40,390 nucleotides of DNA from Helicobacter sp. (GTDB lineage Bacteria > Campylobacterota > Campylobacteria > Campylobacterales > Helicobacteraceae), in contig JARHYT010000049.1 in NCBI GenBank assembly GCA_029264775.1, forward strand, positions 1-40,390, read 5' to 3'. Of the stretch, positions 11,345 through 21,880 are shown in pieces. The position numbers and the translations under genes were made by a program. Position 1 is the first letter of the stretch. Every line of letters starts with the position of its first letter. The notes under the pieces were generated by a model. That model searched no databases and had not been told where the DNA came from. It saw nothing but the letters and a program-made list of their open reading frames with translations.

Positions 11345-11686
11345 TTATTTAACTTTTTCTATAAGGCTAGCAAATGCACTAGGATTGCTATATGCCATAT
11401 CTGCTAATATTTTTCTATCAAGTTGTATATTAGCCTTTTTCAAAGCACACATAAATTTAGAGTAACTCATACCATTTAAACGACAAGCGGCATTTATACG
11501 CACAATCCATAATCGCCTAAAATCTCTCTTTTTTTGCTTTCTATCTCTAAAGGCATAACACATGCTTCTTTCTAATTGCTCTTTAGCTTTTCTAAAATGC
11601 TTACGCCTACCGCTATAAAAGCCTCTAGCTAGCTTTAGAATCTTCTTATGCCTTCTTCTTCTTACAACACCGGTTTTAACTCTCAT
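11345..11686 (-). CDS. rplT: 50S ribosomal protein L20
   Basis: [37 protein letters not shown]...RKILADMA. Confidence 0.98.
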   Translation of the reverse strand: MRVKTGVVRRRRHKKILKLARGFYSGRRKHFRKAKEQLERSMCYAFRDRKQKKRDFRRLWIVRINAACRLNGMSYSKFMCALKKANIQLDRKILADMAYSNPSAFASLIEKVK

Positions 11687-11789
11687 AATTTCTCCTGTAA
11701 CTTTACCTTAATATAAGGTGAAAACATATAGTTTAACTTTCCCTTGTAATCATAATATAATTAAAGGGGACAACAAATGAACTAAAAAA

Positions 11790-11984
11790 TTAACTCATAC
11801 ACAAAAGACTCTTTACAGAATCTATATTCGTTTCATGAACATAATGCGGTGAATTTAACCTTGCTTTGCGTTTAGGTGATTTCTTTGTTAAAATATGACT
11901 TTTAAAGGCACTGCCTCTTTTAATCGCATTTTTCTTAATCTTAAAACGCTTAGCTGCACCGCGGTTAGTTTTCATCTTTGGCAT
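11790..11984 (-). CDS. rpmI: 50S ribosomal protein L35
   Basis: [40 protein letters not shown]. The upstream MKGET codons cover the SD AAAGGAG. Confidence 0.97.
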   Translation of the reverse strand: MPKMKTNRGAAKRFKIKKNAIKRGSAFKSHILTKKSPKRKARLNSPHYVHETNIDSVKSLLCMS

Positions 11985-12029
11985 TGTTTCTCCTTTCATA
12001 AAATAAAGCTGTGATTATATCACAAAATA

Positions 12030-12554
12030 TTATGCTTTTGGTTTATTATTTGGTAGCATTAGTATGCTTGCGTATTTGCCTTCAATTTTTGCTTCTTTGT
12101 CAGCGTGTGCTATGTCCTCTACCATGCTTACTACTTTTTTTAGCATTTCAAAGCCACCTGCTGGATTTTGCAATTCTCTACCTCTTAGATAAACTCGGAA
12201 TTTTACATGCTTGCCATCTTGAAAAAACTCTCTAGCATGTTTAACTTTGTAGTTAATATCATTTTGTGCAATTTGCGTTGAAAGCTTAATTTCTTTTACT
12301 TCTACTTGCTTTTGTTTCTTTTTTGCCTCTTTTTGCTTTTTTTCTAATTGATAGCGATATTTTCCATACTCTACAATCTTACAAACAGGAGGATTTGCAT
12401 TTGGCGATATACATACTAAATCAAGCCCTTCATTATTTGCTAGATTCTGTGCATCCTTAGAACTCATTATACCTAATTGCTCGCCATCTTCAGATATACA
12501 TCTCACTTCATCAAAACGGATTTTTCCATTTACTAATGTTTCTTCCTTACTCAA
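12030..12554 (-). CDS. infC: Translation initiation factor IF-3, TTG start
   Basis: KIRFDEVRCISEDGEQLGIMSSKDAQNLANNEGLDLVCISPNANPPVCKIVEYGKYRYQ; TTG start overlaps the thrS TGA stop. Confidence 0.97.
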   Translation of the reverse strand: MSKEETLVNGKIRFDEVRCISEDGEQLGIMSSKDAQNLANNEGLDLVCISPNANPPVCKIVEYGKYRYQLEKKQKEAKKKQKQVEVKEIKLSTQIAQNDINYKVKHAREFFQDGKHVKFRVYLRGRELQNPAGGFEMLKKVVSMVEDIAHADKEAKIEGKYASILMLPNNKPKA

Positions 12555-14389
12555 AAACTAACCTCTCTATTTAAGATTTGAACTTTTTGTAAAAAGTCGT
12601 TAATACTAATTTCATATTGCGTATTTTCTCCTGAATCTGTCTTATTTCGTCTATCTCTTACTGCAAGTGAATTGTTTTCTAATTCTTTATCGCCTATTAA
12701 TGCTATTATGGGTGTTTTTTGTTTCTCTGCATTTCTTATCTTTTTGTTTAGAGATTCTGTTTTTGTGTTTATTTCTGAATATATGCCAATATCTCTAAGC
12801 TGTATTTGTAGATCTCTAGCCATTTCTATATGCTTTTCATTTATGGGTATTATAACTACTTGCGTTGGTGCTATGAAGAATGGAAATTCACCTCCAAAAT
12901 GTTCTGTTAGTATTGCTACAAATCGCTCAAAACTACCCAAAATAGCACGATGTATCATAACAGGTTGTGATTGTGCGTTATTTTCATCTGTGTATGTAAG
13001 ATTGAATCTATTTGGTAAATTCATATCAATTTGAATCGTTCCGCACTGCCATTTTCTACCGATTGCATCTGTAATTTTTATATCTATTTTTGGTCCATAA
13101 AATGCACCGCCACCCTCATCTACTTGATAGTTAATATTGTTATTTGTAAGGGCATTTTGTAATGCTTGTGTAGCACTCTCCCATACTTCATCACTCCCTA
13201 TAGAATCTTGTGGTCTAGTTGATAACTCCATTTCATAAGAAAAATTAAACGCATTCATGATTCTATGAGTGAATTTTAATATATTATTTACTTCATTTTC
13301 TATTTGTTCTGGACGACAAAATATATGTGCATCATCTTGAGTAAATTCCCTTACCCTCAATAATCCATGTAAAACGCCGCTCTTTTCATGTCTATGCACA
13401 ACGCCATATTCATAGAATCTAAGTGGTAATTCTCTATAACTTCTAATGCTATTTTGATATACCTTTATATGTCCAACGCAATTCATAGGTTTAATGCCAT
13501 ACTCTACATCATCAATGATTGTAAAATACATATTTTCTTTATAGTGGCTATAGTGTCCGCTGATTTTCCACACATCACTTTTTAGAATCTCTGGGCAACG
13601 AACTGGTTCATATTCATTTAATATTAAAGCTCTAGTTAATAACTCCTCGATTCTCCTTCTAAGTCTTGCACCTTTTGGTAGCCATATTGGCAAACCAGCA
13701 CCTACTTCCTCATCAAATGTAAATAATTCTAATTCTACTCCAAGCTTTCTATGATCTCTTTTTTTTGCTTCCTCAAGCTTATGCAAATAATCTTTTAGAT
13801 TCTCTTTTTTTGCAAATGCAATGCCATATATGCGTGTTAAAACTTCAGAATCTTCATCACCGCCCAAATATGCACCAGAAATCTTTGTTAGTTTAAAGGC
13901 ATTAAGCAATTTTAAGGTTGGCAAATGTGGTCCTTTGCATAAATCCTCAAATTCTCCTTGTTGATAAATGCTAAAGTGATCGCCCTCAATCCTACTCATT
14001 ACTGCATGTTTTAATTCATCATCTTTAAATCTCTGCTCTGCCTCTTTTCTACTAAGATTGATTTTTATTAGTTTATGCCCCTTTTTTGCAATATCTTTCA
14101 TTTTGTTTTCTATCTTTGGTAAATCATCATCATTAATTTTAGAATTTACCTTAAAATCATAGTAGAAACCTTCATTAACTACTGGTCCTACAAAGAACTT
14201 TGCTTCTGGATAGATAGATTTTATTGCTTCTGCTAGTAAGTGAGCACATGTATGTCTTATTATTTGGTGAGCTTCTTTTGTATCATCAAAATATATAGGT
14301 AGCATATTGCTTGTATCTAAATTACCTTCTTCTACGCTTTGAATATCAAAAATGTTGCTATCATCAACATATCCAATGATTTCTTGCAA
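12551..14389 (-). CDS. thrS: Threonyl-tRNA synthetase
   Basis: HTCAHLLAEAIKSIYPEAKFFVGPVV, GPHLPT, MNCVGHIKVYQ, VHRHEKSGVLHGLLRVREFTQDDAHIFCRPEQ and IHRAILGSFERFVAIL. Confidence 0.98.
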   Translation of the reverse strand: MQEIIGYVDDSNIFDIQSVEEGNLDTSNMLPIYFDDTKEAHQIIRHTCAHLLAEAIKSIYPEAKFFVGPVVNEGFYYDFKVNSKINDDDLPKIENKMKDIAKKGHKLIKINLSRKEAEQRFKDDELKHAVMSRIEGDHFSIYQQGEFEDLCKGPHLPTLKLLNAFKLTKISGAYLGGDEDSEVLTRIYGIAFAKKENLKDYLHKLEEAKKRDHRKLGVELELFTFDEEVGAGLPIWLPKGARLRRRIEELLTRALILNEYEPVRCPEILKSDVWKISGHYSHYKENMYFTIIDDVEYGIKPMNCVGHIKVYQNSIRSYRELPLRFYEYGVVHRHEKSGVLHGLLRVREFTQDDAHIFCRPEQIENEVNNILKFTHRIMNAFNFSYEMELSTRPQDSIGSDEVWESATQALQNALTNNNINYQVDEGGGAFYGPKIDIKITDAIGRKWQCGTIQIDMNLPNRFNLTYTDENNAQSQPVMIHRAILGSFERFVAILTEHFGGEFPFFIAPTQVVIIPINEKHIEMARDLQIQLRDIGIYSEINTKTESLNKKIRNAEKQKTPIIALIGDKELENNSLAVRDRRNKTDSGENTQYEISINDFLQKVQILNREVSF

Positions 14390-14651
14390 TTATTCTTTCC
14401 TTAAATCTCAAAATTTTTGCGACATGATATATCTAAAGTATAAATATAAACTAAATCTGCATAAATAAAAGCTTGATAATTATACAAAGGATAACTTAAT
14501 GTATGCTTAAAAGTTATCATAAAGGGTTTTAATTTAAAAACTAGTTAATTAATTATAAGAACATAACTTATAATCTAACCTTTAGAATTTGATTGCAAGA
14601 TATTAATAACTGCTAAGCGGTTAAGGTATGTATGGATTATTGGGCGTTTAA

Positions 14652-15149
14652 TTAATATCCGATATGATAATATGTTTCTATTACGCCCTCATCAATCTTT
14701 GTAAGTGTGCGGATTTCTTCGTGATTTTTTGGATTCATACAGCCTGTCATATTAAATTCAAGTGTTTTTTCATCTTTTTTCCATAGGGAATAATAACATG
14801 TTTTATTGGTATCTTTAAATTCAAACATATGTTTTTTGGAATCTTTTGGTATTCCATATTCTAAGATATTTTTAAAATGTGCTTTTACATCTATTGCTTC
14901 TTTATAACGCATATTTTCTAGATATTCAATAAGGTTTTGTATAAAATCATAATGTAATGTTTGTATATCTGCATTTTCATAAAAACATTTTTTTGCATAA
15001 CACATCATGCTACCATCGCATATTTTTTGCTGCCAATCTTTTTGGCATATGGGAACTATCTTTTTTGCATGAGTTGGCGTAATTGATATATTAAATAATA
15101 TAAAGCATAATAATAAGATATTTTTGAATCTTGCATATCTATTATTCAT
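14652..15149 (-). CDS. Hypothetical secreted, Cys-containing protein
   Basis: N-terminal signal peptide-like segment (NILLLCFILFNISITPTHA), then CQKDWQQKICDGSMMCYAKKC; adjoins the MFS gene. Confidence 0.7.
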   Translation of the reverse strand: MNNRYARFKNILLLCFILFNISITPTHAKKIVPICQKDWQQKICDGSMMCYAKKCFYENADIQTLHYDFIQNLIEYLENMRYKEAIDVKAHFKNILEYGIPKDSKKHMFEFKDTNKTCYYSLWKKDEKTLEFNMTGCMNPKNHEEIRTLTKIDEGVIETYYHIGY

Positions 15150-16349
15150 TTAATCCCTTTGATTATCAAACATTGCCATATTACCCGGCGTACTCTTATA
15201 TTTCTTTTTAAGTATATTTGGTTTATTAATTGCAAAAAGTAGGCAAAAAACAAGACATGATATATAAAACCAACAAAAGCCATCATGTCCAAAATATTGC
15301 ATAATAATACCTAGACTAAGCGGTGAAAATAAAGAGCCTAAGGAATAGCAAAATAAAACAGCTCTACCTAGTTCTACAGCATTATTTTTATTTTTTGTCA
15401 TATCATTTGCTCTAGCTAATGCTAAGGCATATAAGCAAAAGATTCCACCGCCAAGCAATACGGATAAAGCACATTGCATAAACAAAGATAAGTCAATTAA
15501 TAGAAAAACTAACATAGAGCAAAAGCCAACGCAAGCACATAGCATAATAGCAAATTTTCTGCCTAATTTATCAGATATTGGACCTATACTAGCTTGTGCT
15601 ATAAATCCACCACACATAGCACTTGCTATAAAATAAGAGACAGCCTTTGCATCAAAACCTTGCAATAATACAAATACAGGTGCCATAGCAAAAAATCCAT
15701 TAACAAGCATTCCAGCAATAAAGCTTGTAACAAGGGCTAAAGGTGCTATATCAAAAATTTTCGGTAAAGATATGGGCGTTTTCTGAGGCAATATCGGTTC
15801 TTTAATGCGAATGAGATATAATGGCAATGTAGAAAACATAATAAGACATGCACCAAGCACAAATACAGAATGCTTGTCTAAATTGAATGCAATGATTATT
15901 ACCCCAATTCCAGATGCTATATAATATATAACTTCATAAAAGCTTAAAACACGCGATCGGACAGAATCTTTTGCTTTCTCATTAAGCCAAGATTCAATAA
16001 CCATTAATACACCATAATAACAAAAACCAAGCATAAAACGAAATATAGACCATAGATATAGATTATCAAATAAACTATGCAATAAACTTGCAATAGCAAA
16101 TAATGCAGCAAAAATACCAAAAGATCTAATATGCCCAACACGAGAGATAATCCTATGCCCCCCAATTGTTGCAAGCAATGCACCTATAAAAAAGCAAGAA
16201 CTAATCGCACCAATAGCAATTTCACTCATGCCAGAGCCCTTTAGTATAACACCAACAGAGCTAACAATAAGAGAATTGCCAATAAACAAAAAAGACATTC
16301 CTATGAATAGAGCTGTCATAGATTTTATAATGCGTTTTGCTCTTAACAC
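15150..16349 (-). CDS. MFS transporter (YcaD-like)
   Basis: 399 aa, about 12 hydrophobic segments; ISDKLGRKFAIMLC loop 2/8-type motif. Confidence 0.88.
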   Translation of the reverse strand: MLRAKRIIKSMTALFIGMSFLFIGNSLIVSSVGVILKGSGMSEIAIGAISSCFFIGALLATIGGHRIISRVGHIRSFGIFAALFAIASLLHSLFDNLYLWSIFRFMLGFCYYGVLMVIESWLNEKAKDSVRSRVLSFYEVIYYIASGIGVIIIAFNLDKHSVFVLGACLIMFSTLPLYLIRIKEPILPQKTPISLPKIFDIAPLALVTSFIAGMLVNGFFAMAPVFVLLQGFDAKAVSYFIASAMCGGFIAQASIGPISDKLGRKFAIMLCACVGFCSMLVFLLIDLSLFMQCALSVLLGGGIFCLYALALARANDMTKNKNNAVELGRAVLFCYSLGSLFSPLSLGIIMQYFGHDGFCWFYISCLVFCLLFAINKPNILKKKYKSTPGNMAMFDNQRD

Positions 16350-16488
16350 ATGCCCTCCTTTAAATTTGTCTATTATATCAACATATACATAAAATTGCAG
16401 AATTTTATATGCTTAAAATTCTGCAAAATACACATTATCATTTATTGGATTAAATTAACTTTGATAGCATATCATAATATTTATAGCT

Positions 16489-17004
16489 ATGTGGGTAGGT
16501 GTTATGTTAATTTTTAGTAAAATCAATAACTATAAAAAATTTATAGAAATAGATAGCATTGAAGAATGCGATAAAGTAATGGCAGATTGTATTGCGTTAA
16601 TTAGAATAAAGTCAGAAATAATTTATCGTAATTCTAATTATTTTGGTTACAATGAAGATGATTGCAAGGAATATTTAGAATCTTGTTTTAAGCTTGGTGA
16701 AGAGCTGAAATGCAATGAGGTGGATTATGCTGTATTTGTTGATTTTGATGCAGATTTACTACACACTATATTACTTATGTTTGCACAATGTGGGGCTAGC
16801 TTTTTTATAATGGATAAAACAAATCGTTATTTACATGAAGCACAAGCAGTGGCAAATCAATATTTACTAGATACAAAGATATTGGCACTTGTAGAATCAT
16901 ATATGGATATAAGAGCTACTAGGAATTGGTGTGATCTTGATGTACTAAATGGCGCAATCGTAATTGATGGTATTGTGGAAAAAGATCTTTTGTTTCTTAA
17001 ATAA
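16489..17004 (+). CDS. Hypothetical protein, 171 aa (alternative start 16504)
   Basis: Intact ORF; isolated, family not recognised. Confidence 0.65.
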   Translation: MWVGVMLIFSKINNYKKFIEIDSIEECDKVMADCIALIRIKSEIIYRNSNYFGYNEDDCKEYLESCFKLGEELKCNEVDYAVFVDFDADLLHTILLMFAQCGASFFIMDKTNRYLHEAQAVANQYLLDTKILALVESYMDIRATRNWCDLDVLNGAIVIDGIVEKDLLFLK

Positions 17005-17222
17005 TATTATATTTTTAATACATAAAAAGTAGTTAAATTCAATTAATTGCATTTGTAGTCTAGATTCTTTTATCGGAAATACAATAATTGATATGCTAAT
17101 AAAAAGCATTTATTTATATTATTATAAGGTTATAAATAGGCTCTATACTTATTGCGATGTTATACAGAACTCATGCAGTTTTTAAGCACATTATACCAAC
17201 CAAGCATTATAGAGGCAAAATC

Positions 17223-17372
17223 ATGGAATCTTTAATATCAATACTCCTTATCCCTGTTTTGTTATTGATAGTTGCGGCAGTATTTTTTATCATTAAATGG
17301 TTGTATTATGACTTGACAATTGGACAATGGTTGGATTTATGGAAAGAAAAAAAGATAAAAAATAAGTCTTAA
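17223..17372 (+). CDS. Small single-TM protein, 49 aa
   Basis: MESLISILLIPVLLLIVAAVFFIIKWLYYDLTIGQWLDLWKEKKIKNKS; AGAGG about 9 nt upstream of the ATG. The track's start at 17157 looks too far upstream. Confidence 0.55.
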   Translation: MESLISILLIPVLLLIVAAVFFIIKWLYYDLTIGQWLDLWKEKKIKNKS

Positions 17373-17441
17373 GATAATGATTTTTCTCATTATTTTGGGT
17401 ATTTTTATAAACTTTATTTTACCAAGATTGTGAGTGCAATT

Positions 17442-17510
17442 ATGGAATCTTTTGGTGTTATACTTGGTTTTATTGCACTTATTGTTGTAATCTTACTTGT
17501 TTTAAAGTAG
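17442..17510 (+). CDS. Candidate 22-aa hydrophobic micropeptide
   Basis: ATG GAA TCT TTT ... AAG TAG encodes MESFGVILGFIALIVVILLVLK; weak SD, below the usual annotation length. Confidence 0.3.
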   Translation: MESFGVILGFIALIVVILLVLK

Positions 17511-17688
17511 CTTATCAATTATATTTATTTATTTTTCTTATTAAGTGTGGTTTTACTATTGAATTTGTGATTATATATCAAATTGATAACTAGCATTATG
17601 CCAATAATCACAATTCATAGCAATTAGCAGTTTAGCGTATTGTTCCTTTTAGTGTCTTTACGCCAAAAGGATACAATGGCATATGATA

Positions 17689-19332
17689 TTACATCATACC
17701 GCCCATGCCACCCATACCGCCCATATCAGGCATTGCAGGAGCCGGCTTGTCTTCTTTAATATCAGTAATTGCTGCCTCTGTTGTAAGAAGTAGGCTTGAT
17801 ATAGAAACTGCATTTTGCAATGCAACTCTAGTAACTTTTAATGGGTCAATTATACCAGCTTTAAACATATCTACATATTCACCATTGCTAGCATTGAATC
17901 CTAATTTACCATCTTTTGATTTACTAACTTCATTGATTACAACACCGCAATCATATCCTGCATTAGTAGCAATTTGTGCTAAAGGTGCTTTAATCGCACG
18001 ATGGATAATATCAAATCCTATGCTTTCATCACCTTTTAGGCTAGCACCTTTTGCATTTACCTTGTTTGCTGCATGAATTAGTGCTGCACCGCCACCAATT
18101 ACGATACCTTCTTCAACTGCTGCTTTTGTTGCTGATAGTGCATCATCTACCCTATCTTTTTTCTCTTTCATTTCTACTTCGCTAGGAGCACCAACTTTGA
18201 TAACTGCAACGCCACCAGATAATTTCGCTAATCTTTCTTGTAGCTTTTCTTTATCATAATCGCTAGTTGTGCTTTCAATTTGAGTGCGAATTTGTGCTAC
18301 TCTCTCATCTACTGCTTTTTTCTTGCCTTTGCCATCTACTATCGTAGTATTATCTTTGTCTATAACAATTCTAGCTGCCTGCCCTAAGTGATTCATATCA
18401 ACATTTTCAAGCATTAAGCCTACTTCTTCGCTAATAACCTCACCGCTAGTAAGTATTGCTATATCTCTTAGCATTTCTTTTCTTCTATCGCCAAATCCCG
18501 GTGCTTTTACTGCTGCTACATTTAGAACACCTCGGAGTTTATTTACAACTAATGTTGTTAGTGCTTCACCTTCTAAATCCTCTGCGATTATTAAAAGGGG
18601 GCGACCACTTTTCATTGTAGATTCTAATATAGGTAAAATATCTTTCATTGAAGTTATTTTTTTATCTGTTATTAAGATATAAGGATTTTCAAGCTCTGCA
18701 TTCATTTTGTCTGCATTTGTAACAAAATATGGGCTTAGATAACCTCTATCAAATTGCATACCTTCAACAATGCTTAATTCATCTTCAATACCTTTTGCTT
18801 CCTCAACTGTTATTACTCCATCTTTGCCTACTTTATCCATAGCATTAGCAATTAATTCACCGATTTTTTCATCAGAGTTAGCAGAGATTGTAGCAACTTG
18901 TGTAATCTCTTCTTTTCCACCTACTTTTTTGCTACCTTTTTTAAGCTCATCTATTATTAGAGCACTTGCTTTATCCATACCTCTTTTTACTTCAATAGGA
19001 TTTGCACCTGCTGTAATATTTCTTAAGCCTTCTTTAAAAATACTATGTGCTAAAACGGTTGCTGTAGTTGTTCCATCACCTGCTGCATCTGCTGTTTTAC
19101 TAGCTACTTCTTTAACTAATTGAGCACCCATATTAGCAAGCGTATCTTGCAATTCAATTTCTTTTGCAACACTAACGCCATCTTTTGTGATTGTTGGAGC
19201 ACCATAGCTTTTTTGTATTAAAACATTTCGTCCTTTTGGACCCATTGTTACTTTTACTGCGTTACTTAAAGCTTTAACGCCTTCATAGATTTTATTTCTA
19301 GCTTCATCGCTAAATTTAATTTCTTTTGCCAT
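17689..19332 (-). CDS. groEL: Chaperonin GroEL (Hsp60)
   Basis: [42 protein letters not shown] and C-terminal [10 protein letters not shown]. Confidence 0.99.
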   Translation of the reverse strand: MAKEIKFSDEARNKIYEGVKALSNAVKVTMGPKGRNVLIQKSYGAPTITKDGVSVAKEIELQDTLANMGAQLVKEVASKTADAAGDGTTTATVLAHSIFKEGLRNITAGANPIEVKRGMDKASALIIDELKKGSKKVGGKEEITQVATISANSDEKIGELIANAMDKVGKDGVITVEEAKGIEDELSIVEGMQFDRGYLSPYFVTNADKMNAELENPYILITDKKITSMKDILPILESTMKSGRPLLIIAEDLEGEALTTLVVNKLRGVLNVAAVKAPGFGDRRKEMLRDIAILTSGEVISEEVGLMLENVDMNHLGQAARIVIDKDNTTIVDGKGKKKAVDERVAQIRTQIESTTSDYDKEKLQERLAKLSGGVAVIKVGAPSEVEMKEKKDRVDDALSATKAAVEEGIVIGGGAALIHAANKVNAKGASLKGDESIGFDIIHRAIKAPLAQIATNAGYDCGVVINEVSKSKDGKLGFNASNGEYVDMFKAGIIDPLKVTRVALQNAVSISSLLLTTEAAITDIKEDKPAPAMPDMGGMGGMGGMM

Positions 19333-19354
19333 AAAATTTCTCCTTGAGTATAAT

Positions 19355-19624
19355 TTACTTAATTACGCCTAGAATGTCTTCTAATTCTAAAACAATAAAA
19401 TCTTTGCTATCAAGTTTTACTTCATTACCTTTATATTTTCCAAATAAAACTTTATCACCTTTTTTTACTTCACCCTCTTTTTCCACTTCTTTGCTTACTT
19501 CTTTTATTACACCAATGCTTGGTTTTTCAGTGGCATTGTCAGGGATTATAATGCCAGAGTTTGTTTTCTTTTCTTCTTCAACTCTTTCAACTAACACTCT
19601 TTTTCCTAGCGGTTTAAAAGCCAT
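19355..19624 (-). CDS. groES: Co-chaperonin GroES
   Basis: [40 protein letters not shown]...[31 protein letters not shown]. Confidence 0.98.
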   Translation of the reverse strand: MAFKPLGKRVLVERVEEEKKTNSGIIIPDNATEKPSIGVIKEVSKEVEKEGEVKKGDKVLFGKYKGNEVKLDSKDFIVLELEDILGVIK

Positions 19625-19654
19625 CGTATTTCTCCTTATTATAAAGTTCGTAAA

Positions 19655-19680
19655 TTAGCACTTAAAAATTTAAGTGATAA
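19655..19680 (-). promoter_or_regulatory. CIRCE-like (HrcA operator) inverted repeat upstream of groESL
   Basis: TTAGCACTT-N8-AAGTGATAA versus the CIRCE consensus TTAGCACTC-N9-GAGTGCTAA; one mismatch between arms. Confidence 0.5.
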
Positions 19681-19751
19681 AATTCTATTAATTTTTGGTT
19701 AATAAGTCAAGGTGTTATAATATTACATTAAAGAATATTTAGTGTAATAAA

Positions 19752-20855
19752 CTAAACTTTCTTAATATATAGTGTATAAATATATACTTTTCTGTATAAA
19801 ATATAGAAACATATCATGTAAAATATAAAGAAAGATATTGTGCATATAATAATAAAATTTGAATCATTATTGTTTAGCGTAATTAAGTAGATAAATACCG
19901 CATAACATACATTTATAATTAGTGCTGATGTATTTTTGAATTTTTTATATAAGAAAAAATGCAAATGAATATTGTTTTGTTTTAATAATATCGTTTTGAT
20001 TGCATGTAGTGGTGGTTTATTATTGATTAGCGTAATTCTTGTTAATACATTTGCAATGATTTCACATAATGGATATGAAAATAGACTTATAGCATATAGA
20101 GTATTAATTTTATAGTACCAAATGCCAATTACTAATAATGCCCCTAGACAAAATCCTAGTAAAAATGCTCCGCTATCACCTAAAAATATTTTGCCAAATG
20201 GATAATTAAAGAATAAAAATATTAATACAATGCTAGATAACAATAATGTTGATATTGTTATAAAATTGCTTTCTGCTTGATATGCAACAAAGCATAGAGA
20301 TATAGAAATTGTAAGTGTTAAAAGGGCAGCATTACCATTTATGCCATCAATTACATTCATGCTATTTATTGTAAATATTAAGAAGATATAACATATAATT
20401 GCTGTTGTTATATATAATGTGCTATTTGTTGCAAATTCAAAATGAGACATAACAATAAAATATAAAACTCCTATTGATTGTATGCCTAATTTTGTTATAA
20501 AGTTAATTGTTTTACCGCTATCTTTTAATACACCGCTAAACATTACGATACAAGAGGCTATGTATAGGTGCAAACCGGCATATTCATAGAATATAGTTGT
20601 GCATTTCACATATAAAGAATCTTCAAAAAATAAATTATAATGAACTTCAAGACCAGCCATAACAATAGCTATAAAGGCAATTAATATTGCAATACCTCCG
20701 CAACGAGGTGTATTTTTCCTGTGAATTTTAAAATCTTTCTTGCTTACTTTGTCTTGCATAAGAAACATTGTTTGTGCAAGAATATATGTTGTGGTTAGTG
20801 CAACACTACCGCAAAAAATACCTAGTATTGTAAAATAAATAAAATAAAAACTCAT
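19752..20855 (-). CDS. MraY/WecA-family glycosyl-1-phosphate transferase
   Basis: NTPRCGGIAI, NSMNVIDGINGNAA and NYPFGKIFLGDSGAFLLGF motifs; polytopic. Confidence 0.88.
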   Translation of the reverse strand: MSFYFIYFTILGIFCGSVALTTTYILAQTMFLMQDKVSKKDFKIHRKNTPRCGGIAILIAFIAIVMAGLEVHYNLFFEDSLYVKCTTIFYEYAGLHLYIASCIVMFSGVLKDSGKTINFITKLGIQSIGVLYFIVMSHFEFATNSTLYITTAIICYIFLIFTINSMNVIDGINGNAALLTLTISISLCFVAYQAESNFITISTLLLSSIVLIFLFFNYPFGKIFLGDSGAFLLGFCLGALLVIGIWYYKINTLYAISLFSYPLCEIIANVLTRITLINNKPPLHAIKTILLKQNNIHLHFFLYKKFKNTSALIINVCYAVFIYLITLNNNDSNFIIICTISFFIFYMICFYILYRKVYIYTLYIKKV

Positions 20856-21101
20856 ATATTACAACAACCTTTTTGCTAAATATTACAAAATTATACCACA
20901 CAACACAATATAGATAAAGATATTCTTATTTGCATTAAAATTATATTTTTTATTGTCTATGTAGTAGCTAATTGTTATCAATAAATTTATGTTGTTATAG
21001 ATTTAGTATTTAGGTTAAATTAAGGTTAAATTTATGAATAAATATTACAATATCAATAATAAAAGGGGTTTTTAGTGATAATTACTGCATAGGGGGAAAA
21101 C

Positions 21102-21413
21102 ATGAGTAATACAACAACAAATCAAAAACCACATAGGTATTCACATCTGCCTATACCTACAGAACAGGAGATGGATAAAATATTATTAATAATGGAGGAA
21201 TACAAGAATAATCCTAAGTTATCAGCAATGATAAAGGAGATGACACCGCCACATATAATGGAAGCATTGTTAAGCCATGTAGCTAGCAAGGCTGATATGG
21301 TAGAACATAAGGTGGATTTAGCAGATCAAGTACCAGAAGAAAATGAGCAATTTATAAGTGAATCTTTATTGTTCAAAAAATCAGTTAATAAGAAAATCAA
21401 GCAAAAAGCATGA
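21102..21413 (+). CDS. Hypothetical protein, 103 aa
   Basis: ATG ORF preceded by 'catagggggaaaacATG'; isolated between long non-coding stretches. Confidence 0.6.
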   Translation: MSNTTTNQKPHRYSHLPIPTEQEMDKILLIMEEYKNNPKLSAMIKEMTPPHIMEALLSHVASKADMVEHKVDLADQVPEENEQFISESLLFKKSVNKKIKQKA

Positions 21414-21880
21414 ATATTTGCTAAGTGATTTTATTGATTAATTTTTATCAATAAATTGTGATATTTTGAAATTGTTCTATAATATTTGCATTCAGGGTAG
21501 GTTTAATGGATTTTACTTTGAAAAGTAGTCATTGAAATGTAACTTACATGTGGTTTTGTTAAAATAATTGCTTATTTTAATAGCAAAATACTTATATAAA
21601 AATAAGACTACAAATACATCCCTATAGAATATGAATTGTGTATATTAGTTTATAAAATTATTAGCTACCATGTTGAAAGTCAATTTAGTTTCTATTTTCA
21701 ATTTTTATAAAGCTTGTTATGGTGATTTAATGTTTCATTTATTTTTATTATTTAATGGATTTTTAGTAATATACAAGCACATATTATATGATTTATATAA
21801 TTGGAGTATGCGTCAATGCAAAGTCATATTTAGCAAACATTAATCAGTATAAACAAGGGCTAAAAAATTTAGCACGATAA

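Noticed and set aside
12672-13034. 120-aa plus-strand ORF antisense to thrS
   Set aside because: Shadow ORF over a highly conserved ThrRS catalytic region.
14390-14651. Possible RNA leader or riboswitch upstream of thrS
   Set aside because: AT-rich with no convincing stem, T-box or conserved motif.
17705-19123. Long plus-strand ORFs (17705-18076, 18770-19123) antisense to groEL
   Set aside because: Shadow ORFs; the minus strand encodes an unambiguous GroEL and the antisense translations lack SD sites or family features.
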